A DNA stretch of 15,980 nucleotides from Actinomycetes bacterium (GCA_023393755.1 JAEXCA010000240.1:1-15980), one strand, 5' to 3'. Shown: positions 1 through 7,232, counted from the first letter of the stretch. The notes: generated by a model from the sequence alone, not told the origin. Translations and numbers: made by a program.

Positions 1-297
1 GCCGAGGCCGCCTGGGACGAGATCCGCGACACCGTCCTCGATCTCGGCCGGCCCTGGCCCCGGGCCACCCCCCGCCAGGCGGCCGCCGAACTGTCCGTCC
101 GGCTCGATCCGGCAGCCGCCGCCGCCCTGGCCACGCTGGGCCGGCAGGTGGAGCGCGCCCGGTTCGCCCCGGCAACCGACGACGCGGTGGATCCCGGGCA
201 GGTCCGGCGGATCACCGCGGCGCTGGAGCTCGCGGCGCCGATCCAGCCGGTGCTCAGCCACGTCCTGCCCCGCTCGCTGTTCCACCTCAGCGGCTGA
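1..297 (+). CDS. C-terminal part of a transglutaminase-like TgpA/DUF4129-type membrane protein (5' end outside window)
   Basis: An open frame runs from the first base to a TGA at 295-297, giving 98 residues. It contains AAWDEIRDTVLDLGRPWP, then a TPRQAAAEL segment, an LDPAAAAALATLGRQVERARFA helix and a short tail ending HLSG. This pattern (W-x-E-(I/L)-R-D-T..DLG..W, then TPRQ, then a helix with VERARF/YA) is what I know from the cytoplasmic DUF4129 tail of actinobacterial proteins with membrane helices and an extracellular transglutaminase core. The catalytic domain and membrane segments lie outside the window, so the enzyme assignment rests on the tail alone. Such genes usually sit with MoxR ATPase and DUF58 genes, which would be expected to the left. 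It converges on the DUF3040 gene across a strong palindrome. Confidence 0.7.
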   Translation, partial: AEAAWDEIRDTVLDLGRPWPRATPRQAAAELSVRLDPAAAAALATLGRQVERARFAPATDDAVDPGQVRRITAALELAAPIQPVLSHVLPRSLFHLSG

Positions 298-316
298 CCG
301 CGGCGCCGGAGACACG

Positions 317-342
317 ACAGCCCGGGCGATCGCCCGGGCTGT
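317..342. terminator. Probable bidirectional terminator: perfect 26-bp palindrome
   Basis: Each arm is ACAGCCCGGGCGA and the two arms are exact reverse complements meeting at GATC. As RNA this gives an 11-bp GC-rich stem with a 4-nt loop on either strand. It lies 19 bp after the stop at 297 and 35 bp from the stop of the converging DUF3040 gene at 378. That position between two convergent 3' ends fits a shared terminator. There is no long U tract (only GTTCC follows on the plus strand), which is common in high-GC actinobacteria. Confidence 0.75.
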
Positions 343-377
343 TCCTACTCGCTGCCGGCGTTCCTGCTGCCGCAGGC

Positions 378-752
378 CTACAGGCCCTCCTCGTTGCGGT
401 GCCGCCAGCGCTCCTCCATCTTGTCCATGAAGTCCCGCTCGGGTGACCTGCCGCCACCCCGCGGGGCACCCGGGTCGGCCTCGTAGCCGACGTGCCGCCA
501 GGCGCTGACCGCCACCACGGTGGAGGCCAGCATCACCAGGAAGCCGCCGACGCTGAGTGCCCAGTGCACCTCCATGCCGCCGATCAGCATGCCGATGCCG
601 ACCAGGAAGCCGAGCCCGGCCAGCGCGGCCCGGCGGCGGTGCAGGCGGCGCGCAGTGGTGCCGCGAAGCGTGTTGGCCAGCTTGGGATCCTCCGCCTCGA
701 GGGCGGCCTCCATCTGATCAAGCAGCCTCTGTTCGTCCTCAGAGAGGGCCAT
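378..752 (-). CDS. DUF3040 family small membrane protein
   Basis: This 124-residue protein begins MALSEDEQRLLDQMEAAL, the N-terminal signature of DUF3040, followed by EDPKLANTLRG and a basic stretch (RRLHRRR, about residues 35-41). Two hydrophobic segments follow, at about 42-60 and 64-84. The tail is hydrophilic with alternating charges (KMEERWRHRNEE). The family is found in actinobacteria and has no assigned biochemical role; it is often seen near cell-division or envelope genes. The start at 752 is supported by AGGAGG (758-763 on the opposite strand) 5 nt upstream. A good promoter lies at 782-810, so it is probably transcribed alone. Its neighbours here are a transglutaminase-type envelope gene and the Mrp operon. 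Confidence 0.85.
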   Translation of the reverse strand: MALSEDEQRLLDQMEAALEAEDPKLANTLRGTTARRLHRRRAALAGLGFLVGIGMLIGGMEVHWALSVGGFLVMLASTVVAVSAWRHVGYEADPGAPRGGGRSPERDFMDKMEERWRHRNEEGL

Positions 753-781
753 GATCGCCTCCTGGATCGTGTGGTGGACGA

Positions 782-810
782 AGTCTAGGTCCAGTCTAGG
801 TGCGCACCAA
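782..810 (-). promoter_or_regulatory. Sigma-70-type promoter for the DUF3040 gene
   Basis: On the minus strand TTGGTG (805-810) and TAGACT (782-787) are separated by 17 bp, the ideal spacing. TTGGTG keeps the TTG of the -35 consensus and TAGACT fits TAnnnT. Transcription would start near 775 and leave a leader of about 20-25 nt containing the AGGAGG ribosome site. The -10 lies in one of two tandem copies of AGTCTAGGT (782-790 and 793-801). Confidence 0.6.
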
Positions 811-813
811 CGT

Positions 814-827
814 TTTCGGTACCGAAA
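814..827. repeat. 14-bp perfect palindrome TTTCGGTACCGAAA, candidate operator
   Basis: TTTCGGTACCGAAA reads the same on both strands. It lies 3 bp behind the -35 element of the DUF3040 promoter and 31 bp past the end of mnhG. It is less GC-rich than its surroundings and lacks a loop and a U tract. A dimeric regulator site is therefore more likely than a terminator for the Mrp operon, although a weak 5-bp stem with a GTAC loop is possible. Confidence 0.4.
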
Positions 828-858
828 GCCCAGGGACGACCGCCGGCCGCGCTCGCGA

Positions 859-1248
859 TCAGCTTCCGGCCGGCGGGTTCGGGTCGGCCGCCCGGCCGTC
901 CGCGGCCCGCTGGGTGTCGGCGGCGAGCTCGTCCACGACCGCGTTCTCGGCGTCCCATTCGCCGTCCCGGTGGGCGGTCCGGGAGACCAGGTGGCCGGAG
1001 ACCGGGGCGGTGAGCATCTGCAGCAGCACCGCCAGGCCGAGCAGGGTGAAGGCCTTGGGGTCGCGCAGGCTGAGCGTCACCCCCACCACCACCAGGATCA
1101 GGCCGAACACCACCGGTTTGGTGGCGGCATGCATCCGGGTCAGCACGTCCGGGAACCTGACCAGGCCGATCGCCGCGGCCAGACAGAAGAAGGCCCCGAT
1201 GGCGATCATCACCGCACCGGCCAGGTCGAGCACCTGTTCAAGCGTCAT
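859..1248 (-). CDS. mnhG: Mrp-type cation/proton antiporter subunit G
   Basis: A 129-residue membrane protein with three hydrophobic segments in roughly its first 90 residues. It has the family signature GLVRFPDVLTRMHAATKP in the loop between helices 1 and 2, and LLQMLTAPVSGHL near the third helix. MnhG/PhaG is a small subunit needed for assembly and activity of the Mrp complex in the cytoplasmic membrane. I chose the ATG at 1248 (MTLEQVLDLAG) over the ATG at 1263, because AGGAGG at 1255-1260 sits 6 nt before 1248 and would be coding sequence if 1263 were used. The gene overlaps mnhF by 11 nt and is last in the operon. Its acidic, Ala-rich tail of about 35 residues is longer than in short family members. 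Confidence 0.9.
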   Translation of the reverse strand: MTLEQVLDLAGAVMIAIGAFFCLAAAIGLVRFPDVLTRMHAATKPVVFGLILVVVGVTLSLRDPKAFTLLGLAVLLQMLTAPVSGHLVSRTAHRDGEWDAENAVVDELAADTQRAADGRAADPNPPAGS

Positions 1249-1555
1249 CGGTGTCCTCCTCATGGCGGGCCTGCCGGCGGTCGAACCGGCGCTGGATGGT
1301 GGACGGCGAGGCGATCAGCCGGGCGACCCCGACCGCGCCGCTGAACCCGACCAGCGACAGGCCGAGCAGGATCGGCAGGCCGGTGGAGTTGTGCGCGATC
1401 ACCGAGTAGAGCCCCACCGCGGCGATCACGATGCCGACCATGACGTCGGAGGCCACGATCCGGTCCAGCGCGCTCGGCCCGGTGGCCAGCCGCCACAGCA
1501 CCAGACAGGCGGCGGCGAAGAGCATCGCCCCGGCGGCCCAGCTCACCCAGATCAT
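1238..1555 (-). CDS. mnhF: Mrp-type cation/proton antiporter subunit F
   Basis: A 105-residue protein with three hydrophobic helices and the conserved loop GPSALDRIVASDVM (G-P-x-x-x-D-R-I-x-A-x-D) at about residues 26-39, diagnostic of MnhF/MrpF/PhaF. A charged tail (RRFDRRQARHEED) follows the third helix. Length is slightly above the usual 90-100 residues. The ATG at 1555 overlaps the mnhE stop as ATGA, pointing to translational coupling. It works as a small membrane subunit of the Mrp complex. Confidence 0.92.
   Translation of the reverse strand: MIWVSWAAGAMLFAAACLVLWRLATGPSALDRIVASDVMVGIVIAAVGLYSVIAHNSTGLPILLGLSLVGFSGAVGVARLIASPSTIQRRFDRRQARHEEDTDDA
1255..1260 (-). promoter_or_regulatory. 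Ribosome binding site that sets the mnhG start
   Basis: The minus strand reads AGGAGG, ACACCG, ATG. This is a full Shine-Dalgarno match with 6-nt spacing, lying inside the end of mnhF. It favours the start at 1248 over the in-frame ATG at 1263, whose second and third codons are this AGGAGG. Confidence 0.8.
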
Positions 1556-2109
1556 CGCTTCTCCTCCCGTCGCAGATCGGCCGCCCGCACCTCGTCGTCG
1601 CTGCCGAAGGCACGCAGCACCCGGTCCTCGATCGCCAGGGCGTGGGCCCGCTGCTTGCGGATCGCCCTGGCGTCCGGCAGGTGGAAGACGTGCAGGTAGA
1701 GCAGCCGGGGCCGGCGGACGGTGTCCACCACCAGCGTCCCCGGCACGATCGAGATCAGCTCGGCCACCGCCACCTGGTAGAGATCGCTGTTGCTGGCCAG
1801 CCGGACGCGGATCACGCCGGGGCGCAGTTGCAGCCTGGGCCGGAACGCCATCGCCGCCAGCTGGAAGGAGGCGGTGGCCAGATCCCACAGCTGCAGCACC
1901 GCCAGCTTCACCAGGCCGCCGATCCGCACCGTGCCGTAGTAGCGGATCGGGGCCAGCCAGAAGACCACCGTGACCAGCCAGCCCAGCACCAGCCCGTAGA
2001 GGATGTTCAGCAGGGAGAACTCGCCCCACAACAGGACCCAGACCAGAGCCAGCAGGAGCACCGCGCGGCCCTGCAGGCGCCAGCGCAGCTTCCGGGTCGA
2101 CTCGCTCAT
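1552..2109 (-). CDS. mnhE: Mrp-type cation/proton antiporter subunit E
   Basis: A 185-residue protein. A basic N terminus (RKLRWRLQGR) leads into hydrophobic helices, including LLLALVWVLLWGEFSLLN and ILYGLVLGWLVTVVFWL. The typical MnhE cytoplasmic domain follows, with the family core VAELISIVPGTLVVD and then LYLHVFHLPD. A charged C-terminal tail ends RREEKR. The ATG at 2109 shares a base with the mnhD stop (TGATG), and the stop overlaps mnhF by 4 nt. MnhE is needed for stable assembly of the complex; I see nothing missing. Confidence 0.93.
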   Translation of the reverse strand: MSESTRKLRWRLQGRAVLLLALVWVLLWGEFSLLNILYGLVLGWLVTVVFWLAPIRYYGTVRIGGLVKLAVLQLWDLATASFQLAAMAFRPRLQLRPGVIRVRLASNSDLYQVAVAELISIVPGTLVVDTVRRPRLLYLHVFHLPDARAIRKQRAHALAIEDRVLRAFGSDDEVRAADLRREEKR

Positions 2110-3635
2110 CAGCCACCCCCGCCCAGCACGGCGACCACGTAGCTGCCGTCCAGCAGGGCGGCCGCCGAACGGCTGACGTAGGCGTACATCGGGCCGGCGG
2201 CCACGGTGAAGCCGGTGGCCAGGACGAGCAGGCCGAGAGTGGTGCCGACCATCCGGCTGGGCAGGGCCGAGCCGGTGGTCGGGTCGGCGGCGAAGCGGTG
2301 CAGGTTGCGCAGCGTGCGCTGCGGGGCCTCGCCCCAGAACGCCCGCGCCCACACCTTCGCCATCGCGTACAGGGTGAGCAGCGAGGTGAGCACCGCGCCG
2401 GCGACCAGCGCCCAGGCCAGCGGCGTGCCGGCGTCCACCCCGGCCTGCAGCAACGCCAGCTTGGCGATGAAGCCGGAGAAGGGCGGGATCCCGGCCAGGT
2501 TGACCGCGGGCACGAAGAACAGCACCGCCAGCAGTGGCGCCACCCTGGCCAGGCCGCCCAGCCGGTCGAGCGCGGTCGAGCCGCCCACCCGCTCGATCAG
2601 GCCGGCGACCAGGAAGAGGGTGCACTGGATGGTGATGTGGTGGGCGGCGTAGAAGATCGCCCCGGCGTAGCCGCCGGCCGAGGCCAGCGAGACGCCGAAC
2701 ACCATGAAGCCGATGTGGCTGACCAGGGTGAACGAGAGCAGACGCTTGATCTCCGACTGCGCGATCGCCCCCAGGATGCCGACCACCATGGTGGCCAGCC
2801 CGGCGATCCCGAACAACAGTTGCAGGGTGGATTCGGGGAACAGCAGGGTCTGGGTGCGGATGATCGCGTAGACCCCGACCTTGGTCAGCAGGCCGGCGAA
2901 CACGGCGGTCACCGGTGCCGGCGCGGTCGGGTAGGAGTGCGGCAGCCAGGCCGACAGCGGGAAGACCGCCGCCTTGATCGAGAACACCCCCAGCAGCAGC
3001 GCCTGCAGCACCCCCTGCACCTCGGTCGGCAGCTCGGCCAGCCGGACGGCCAGCTGGGCCAGGTTCACCGTGCCGGTGGCGGAGTAGATGGTGGCCAGCG
3101 CGATCAGGAACAGCGAGGAGGAGACCAGGTTCACCACGACGTAGACGGACCCGGCCCGGATCCGGTCCCGGGTGCCGCCCATGGTGAGCAGCACGTAGGA
3201 GGCGAACAGCAGCAGTTCGAAGCTGACGAACAGGTTGAACAGGTCGCCGGCGAGGAAGGCATTCGACACCCCGGCGACCAGCAGCAGGAAGGTGGGGTGG
3301 AAGATCGACACCGGGGTCTCCCGGCGCAGCTCGTCCTCGTCCTGGCCCGAGGAGTAGATCAGCACCCCGAGCGAGACCAGCGAGGCCACCAGCAGCATCA
3401 GCGCGGCCAGCCGGTCGGCGACCAGGACGATGCCCAGCGGTGCCGGCCAGCCGCCCACCCACAGCACCAGGGTCTGCGAGTCGGTCAGCGCCACCAGGAT
3501 GCCGGCGACCACCGACACCCCGGCGACCGCGGTGACCGAGATCGCACGCTGCAGCCTGGGCTGCCGGCCGGCCAGGAAGGCGGACGCCGCGCCCAGCATC
3601 GCGAGCAGGACGGGGACGGCGAGCAGGTTGTTCAT
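2109..3635 (-). CDS. mnhD: Mrp-type cation/proton antiporter subunit D (NuoN/NuoL-like proton channel)
   Basis: A 508-residue polytopic membrane protein of the proton-translocating antiporter-like family shared with complex I. Visible key positions are E140 in FVSFELLLF, K221 in FSIKAAVFPLSAWLP, K252 in LLTKVGVYAI and K392 in GFIAKLALL. HSYPTAPAPVTAVFAG is the usual family loop. In the helix that carries a lysine in MnhA (HALFKATLF), this subunit has HHITIQCTLF, so glutamine 337 occupies that place. About 14 hydrophobic segments are expected. The ATG at 3635 overlaps the mnhC stop as ATGA, and its own stop shares a base with mnhE. MnhD and MnhA are thought to form the ion-translocating pathway. 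Confidence 0.95.
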   Translation of the reverse strand: MNNLLAVPVLLAMLGAASAFLAGRQPRLQRAISVTAVAGVSVVAGILVALTDSQTLVLWVGGWPAPLGIVLVADRLAALMLLVASLVSLGVLIYSSGQDEDELRRETPVSIFHPTFLLLVAGVSNAFLAGDLFNLFVSFELLLFASYVLLTMGGTRDRIRAGSVYVVVNLVSSSLFLIALATIYSATGTVNLAQLAVRLAELPTEVQGVLQALLLGVFSIKAAVFPLSAWLPHSYPTAPAPVTAVFAGLLTKVGVYAIIRTQTLLFPESTLQLLFGIAGLATMVVGILGAIAQSEIKRLLSFTLVSHIGFMVFGVSLASAGGYAGAIFYAAHHITIQCTLFLVAGLIERVGGSTALDRLGGLARVAPLLAVLFFVPAVNLAGIPPFSGFIAKLALLQAGVDAGTPLAWALVAGAVLTSLLTLYAMAKVWARAFWGEAPQRTLRNLHRFAADPTTGSALPSRMVGTTLGLLVLATGFTVAAGPMYAYVSRSAAALLDGSYVVAVLGGGG

Positions 3636-4060
3636 TCGCTCACCACATCCTCGCCGGTATCGCTGAAGTGGATCTCCTCGTAGCTCTCCGAGGTGCTGTC
3701 CGCCCTGGCCAGCGCCCTGATCCGGGCGTCCTCGACGTCGTCCTGCACCTCGTCGTGGCCGTTGATCTGGAAGCTGCGGTAGGCCATGGTGAGCACGAAG
3801 GCGGCCACCGACAGGGTGATCACGATCGCGGTCAGCACCATCGCCTGCGGCAGCGGATCGCTCATCGCCGACCGCTCGGTCTGGCCGATGATCGGCGGTC
3901 CGCCGGCCGGCCCGGCGGCGATCAGGAACAGCAGGTTGACCCCGTTGCTGGCCAGTACCACGCCGACCAGGATGCGGCTCAGCGAGCGCTCGGTGATCAG
4001 GTAGACCCCGGACGCCACCAGGACGCCGGCGACGATCGCCAGGGTGAGGTTGGCCGGCAT
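3632..4060 (-). CDS. mnhC: Mrp-type cation/proton antiporter subunit C (NuoK-like)
   Basis: A 142-residue NuoK-like protein with three hydrophobic segments at about 7-22, 29-50 and 72-94. It carries the MnhC pattern GVVLASNGVNLLFL and DPLPQAMVLTAIVITLSVAAF. A hydrophilic, strongly acidic tail of about 45 residues (VQDDVEDARIR to the C terminus) follows and makes it longer than the roughly 110-residue form in Bacillus. The start at 4060 shares a base with the mnhA stop (TGATG), and the stop overlaps mnhD by 4 nt. It lies in the membrane between the MnhA and MnhD modules by analogy with complex I. Confidence 0.94.
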   Translation of the reverse strand: MPANLTLAIVAGVLVASGVYLITERSLSRILVGVVLASNGVNLLFLIAAGPAGGPPIIGQTERSAMSDPLPQAMVLTAIVITLSVAAFVLTMAYRSFQINGHDEVQDDVEDARIRALARADSTSESYEEIHFSDTGEDVVSE

Positions 4061-6978
4061 CACGACCACCTCATTCCGGGCGCGGCCCGGGTCGACTCCG
4101 GCTCGGGCGCCGGGGCGGTCTCGTCCCGCTCGTGGGCGTCGATCCCGGTGCCGAGGCTGCGGCCCAGGTCGAGCATCATCCCGACCACCACCAGGTAGAC
4201 CCCCAGGTCGAAGGCGGTGGACGAGACCAGGTGGATGTCGCCCAGCAGCGTCCAGCTGCCCCAGGGCAGGGTCAGGCTCTCCCAGCCGGGGATGGCGATG
4301 TGGACGTCGAAGCTCTGGAAGACGGTGCCGCCGACCAGGACCGGGGCCACGGCGGTGAGCACGGCGAGCACCAGCCCGCTGCCCAGGATGACGCCGGCCG
4401 GCAGCGGCAGCGCCTCGTCCAGTTCGTGACCGCCGGCCGCCAGGTAGCGGATCAGCAGGGCGGTGCCGGCCACCAGACCGCCGGCGAAGCCTCCGCCGGG
4501 CAGGTTGTGCCCGGCCAGCAGCAGGTAGATCGACACCACGATCATCACCCCGAACAGCAGCCGGGTGACCACCTCGAACATCAGCGAGCGGGACTGTCTG
4601 GGCAGCAGCTGGCTGCCCCGCAGCCAGCCCTCCAGCTTCCCCTCCGGCAGCACCGGGGGACGGGAGAGCCGGCCGGCCCGGCCGCGCAGGAAGATCAGGC
4701 TGGCCACCCCGGTGGCCGCGATCGAGAGCACCGCGATCTCGCCGAAGGTGTCCCAGGCACGGGTGTCCACCAGCACGACGTTGACGATGTTGGTGCCGTA
4801 GCCAAACTCGTAGGCGGCCTCGTAGAAGTCCACCGACACCGGCGTGGCCACCCGGGAGCCGAGCGCCAGGATCGCCAGCAGGCTCACCGCCAGGCCGGTG
4901 GCCAGCGAGATCACCACCCGCCACCAGCGGGTGGACTGCAGCGGGCGTTCGGTGAAGTACTTGGGCAGCTTGCGCAGCACCAGCAGGAAGACCAGCAGGG
5001 TGATGGTCTCGACCAGCACCTGGGTGAGGGCCAGGTCGGGCGCCCCGTGCAGCAGGAAGAGCAGCGCGGTGCCGTAGCCGGTCACGCCGAGCAGCAGGAC
5101 GGCCCGCAGCCGTCCCCGGGCGGTGGCCGCCAGGAAGGCGGCGGCGATCATCAGCCCGCCGATCGCCAGCTGCCCCCAGTGGTCGGCCAGGTAGACGGCG
5201 GGCCACTGGCTCACCATGGTCATGCCGGCGAAGATCAGCCCGGTGATCACCGCCAGGATGGTGCCGGTGTAGGAGGCCAGCGAGCCGCGCTGGGTGCGGT
5301 CGGTGACCTCCACCGCCAGCCGGTCGAGCTTGGCCATGGTGACCCGGTAGGCGTCGGCGGCGTCCGGCACCGGTGGGAAGGTCTGCTGGATCGCGGCGAT
5401 CCGTTCCCGCTGCCAGAACAGCACCGCGCCACCGGCGATCGCCACCAGCGAGGCGATCAGCGGGGCACCCCAGGCGGGGATCAGCGCGAGGCCGTGGCCG
5501 TGCTCGCCGTCCGGCAGGGTCGTGGCGTAGGCGTCGAGGACGGTGGTCAGCGGGCCGCCCAGGAAGCCGCCGGCCAGCACCGCGGTGCCGAGCAGCACCG
5601 GAGGCACGACGAAGCCGACCGCCGGCGGGTGGTCGATCCCGGTGGGTTCGAGGCCGGGCTTGGTCGCGAAGGCGCCCCACCAGAACCGCAGGGTGTAGGC
5701 GACGGTGAGCGCCGAGCCGAGCACGATGGTGACGACCAGCGCCCAGGCCGGCAGCGGGGCGATCCCGGTGCCGTCGCCGGTCAGCGCGAGGTTGGTCACG
5801 CCCTCCAGCGCGGCCTCCTTGGCGATGAAGCCGAGGGTGGGCGGCAGCCCGGCCATCGCGGCCCCGGCGATCGCGGCCACGATGGCGGTCAGCGGCAGCT
5901 TGCGGTACAGCCCGGAGAGCTTGCTGAGCTGGCGGGTGCCGGCGGAGTGGTCGACGATGCCCACCACCAGGAACAGCGTGGCCTTGAACAGCGCGTGGGC
6001 CACCACCATGGCCAGGCCGCCGAGCGCGGCGGCCTGCGTCCCGGTACCGAGCAGCAGCACCAGGAAGCCCAGTTGGCTGACCGTGCCGTAGGCGAGCAGC
6101 AGCTTCAGATCGTCCTGCCGCAACGCCCGCCAGCCACCGAGGAACAGCGTCAGTGCGCCCAGCGTCCAGACCGCCGGCCGCCAGCCCGGCACCTGGGCCA
6201 GCACCGGGGCGAGCACCCCGACCAGGTAGACACCGGCCTTCACCATCGCGGCGGCGTGCAGGTAGGCCGACACCGGGGTGGGTGCGGCCATCGCGCCGGG
6301 CAGCCAGAAGTGGAACGGGACCAGCGCCGACTTGCTCAGCGCCCCGACCAGGATGAGCAGGGCGGAGACGGTCAGCGCCCAGCCGGAGGGCGGCGCGGCC
6401 AGGATGGCCTGAAGGCTGAAGGTGCCGGCCGCGTTGCCGAGGGTCAGCAGGCCGATCAGCATGGCCAGGCCGCCGGTGGTGGTGACGATCAGCGCGGTGA
6501 GCGCGGCGGCCCGGTTGGCCCGCCGGGTGGGGTCGTGGGCGATCAGCAGGTAGGAGAAGACGGTGGTCAACTCCCAGAACACGTACAGGATGATCAGGTC
6601 GTCGGCGGTGACCAGCCCGAGCATCACCCCGGCGAAGGCGGTCAGCAGGCCCACCGGGCGGGTCTGCGGCGGGTCGTCGGCGAAGTACCAGCGGCAGTAG
6701 ACCAGGACGAGGGCGCCGATCCCGGTGACGATCAGGCCGAGCACCCACTGCAGCAGCCCGATCCGGAAGGAGAGCGCGACGTTCAGGCCGGCGATCCACT
6801 CGTAGCGCTGCACCACCGCGCCGCCACCCAGGATCAGCGGTGCGATGCTCACCAGCCAGCCGAAGGCGACGGCGGGCACGGCGGCGGCGACCAGGAAGGC
6901 GCGCTGCCCCCACCAGCGGGTCAACAGCGCAGCGGCGAGCGCGATCAGCAGGTGGGCCGCCACCAGTCCGATCAGCAC
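4060..6978 (-). CDS. mnhA: Mrp-type cation/proton antiporter subunit A with fused subunit B
   Basis: A 972-residue, highly hydrophobic protein, the first gene of the Mrp operon. Residues 1-500 are the NuoL-like antiporter part, with E136 (VFWELT), K216 (LSKSALVPFHFWLP), K247 (AMVKAGVYL), K332 (LFKATLFL) and K387 (GFIAKEAAL). Residues 560-770 form the MrpA C-terminal membrane part, with GAPDLALTQVLVETIT (D648, E657) and VDTRAWDTFGEI. Residues 795-940 are a complete MnhB domain (FEVVTRLLFGVMIVV, then GHNLPGGGFAGGL), so no separate mnhB exists. A/B fusions are known in other Mrp systems. It starts at GTG 6978, supported by GGGGGAGG 7 nt upstream. The complex exchanges cytoplasmic Na+ (or K+) for protons, supporting pH and salt homeostasis. 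Confidence 0.95.
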   Translation of the reverse strand: MLIGLVAAHLLIALAAALLTRWWGQRAFLVAAAVPAVAFGWLVSIAPLILGGGAVVQRYEWIAGLNVALSFRIGLLQWVLGLIVTGIGALVLVYCRWYFADDPPQTRPVGLLTAFAGVMLGLVTADDLIILYVFWELTTVFSYLLIAHDPTRRANRAAALTALIVTTTGGLAMLIGLLTLGNAAGTFSLQAILAAPPSGWALTVSALLILVGALSKSALVPFHFWLPGAMAAPTPVSAYLHAAAMVKAGVYLVGVLAPVLAQVPGWRPAVWTLGALTLFLGGWRALRQDDLKLLLAYGTVSQLGFLVLLLGTGTQAAALGGLAMVVAHALFKATLFLVVGIVDHSAGTRQLSKLSGLYRKLPLTAIVAAIAGAAMAGLPPTLGFIAKEAALEGVTNLALTGDGTGIAPLPAWALVVTIVLGSALTVAYTLRFWWGAFATKPGLEPTGIDHPPAVGFVVPPVLLGTAVLAGGFLGGPLTTVLDAYATTLPDGEHGHGLALIPAWGAPLIASLVAIAGGAVLFWQRERIAAIQQTFPPVPDAADAYRVTMAKLDRLAVEVTDRTQRGSLASYTGTILAVITGLIFAGMTMVSQWPAVYLADHWGQLAIGGLMIAAAFLAATARGRLRAVLLLGVTGYGTALLFLLHGAPDLALTQVLVETITLLVFLLVLRKLPKYFTERPLQSTRWWRVVISLATGLAVSLLAILALGSRVATPVSVDFYEAAYEFGYGTNIVNVVLVDTRAWDTFGEIAVLSIAATGVASLIFLRGRAGRLSRPPVLPEGKLEGWLRGSQLLPRQSRSLMFEVVTRLLFGVMIVVSIYLLLAGHNLPGGGFAGGLVAGTALLIRYLAAGGHELDEALPLPAGVILGSGLVLAVLTAVAPVLVGGTVFQSFDVHIAIPGWESLTLPWGSWTLLGDIHLVSSTAFDLGVYLVVVGMMLDLGRSLGTGIDAHERDETAPAPEPESTRAAPGMRWS

Positions 6979-6985
6979 CCGGCAA

Positions 6986-6993
6986 CCTCCCCC
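6986..6993 (-). promoter_or_regulatory. Ribosome binding site that sets the mnhA GTG start
   Basis: The minus strand reads GGGGGAGG, 7 nt, GTG CTG ATC. The strong match at normal spacing selects the GTG at 6978, which opens the frame of the real antiporter protein. The overlapping TTG-initiated frame at 6985 is a different reading frame and is not used. Confidence 0.75.
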
Positions 6994-7023
6994 ATCACGT
7001 CAACACCATGGTGGGTAGGCAGC

Positions 7024-7077
7024 CGCGGGGGCTGTCGCCTTGCGGCGTCCTCAGTCCCCGGGGCCGACCGACCCGCG
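7024..7077 (-). promoter_or_regulatory. Possible structured leader of the Mrp operon
   Basis: If transcription starts near 7086, the mRNA has a leader of about 107 nt. Read on the minus strand, CGCGGG (7077-7072) can pair with CCCGCG (7029-7024). That stem would enclose a CCCCGGGG segment (7056-7063) and a CGCC-GCAA-GGCG hairpin (7036-7047) with a GNRA tetraloop. This is a plausible multibranched fold just ahead of the ribosome site. I could not match it from memory to a known riboswitch class, and in such GC-rich DNA the pairing may be chance. Confidence 0.25.
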
Positions 7078-7092
7078 AATTCTCACAGGCAG

Positions 7093-7098
7093 ATCGTA
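7093..7098 (-). promoter_or_regulatory. Candidate -10 element for the Mrp operon
   Basis: The minus strand reads TACGAT, preceded by GA, a good actinobacterial -10 of the TAnnnT type. No convincing -35 lies 16-18 bp upstream (CTGGCC at 17 bp). The position gives a leader of about 107 nt to the GTG at 6978. Confidence 0.4.
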
Positions 7099-7108
7099 TC
7101 GGTTCCGG

Positions 7109-7142
7109 CCACCCGGGCCAGACCACGACCGCCACCCGGGCC
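7109..7142. repeat. 11-bp direct repeat CCACCCGGGCC, two copies 23 bp apart
   Basis: Exact copies lie at 7109-7119 and 7132-7142, each with a palindromic CCCGGG core. A third CCCGGG core is at 7166-7171. The first copy covers the -35 region expected for the Mrp -10 at 7093-7098. The repeats sit between the two divergent promoters, so they could be operator sites. GC-rich hexamers are frequent in this genome, which limits confidence. Confidence 0.35.
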
Positions 7143-7217
7143 GCGCGAAGCGCCGGGGAACGGAGCCCGGGTCCAGGCAAGGAATGGCACCCGGTTCGGG
7201 GGACGGCCGCCGCTCGA

Positions 7218-7223
7218 TAGGGT
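7218..7223 (+). promoter_or_regulatory. Candidate -10 element (leaderless) for the AEC permease gene
   Basis: TAGGGT ends 9 nt before the ATG at 7233, and no Shine-Dalgarno sequence precedes that ATG. TTCGGG lies at 7195-7200 with 17-bp spacing, a weak -35. The layout suggests a transcript that begins at or a few bases before the start codon. Confidence 0.4.
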
Positions 7224-7232
7224 CGGGACGTC

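Noticed and set aside
1552..3462. 636-codon minus-strand frame suggesting an mnhD-mnhE fusion
   Set aside because: Only its C-terminal 185 residues from the ATG at 2109 are MnhE. The rest is an out-of-frame shadow of mnhD, and the TGATG junction shows two separate genes.
2298..3683. 461-codon plus-strand frame opposite mnhD
   Set aside because: It has biased antisense composition (Q, G, D, H runs) and lies wholly over a certain MnhD gene.
3632..6985. 1117-codon minus-strand frame joining an mnhA shadow to mnhC
   Set aside because: Only the last 142 residues (from the ATG at 4060) look like a protein, namely MnhC. The upstream part is an Arg/Gly/Pro-rich out-of-frame reading of mnhA.
7024..7077. 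Mrp leader as a known riboswitch (c-di-AMP, c-di-GMP, M-box, fluoride, manganese)
   Set aside because: I compared the remembered conserved cores and none is present. Only a generic stem and GNRA hairpin are visible.
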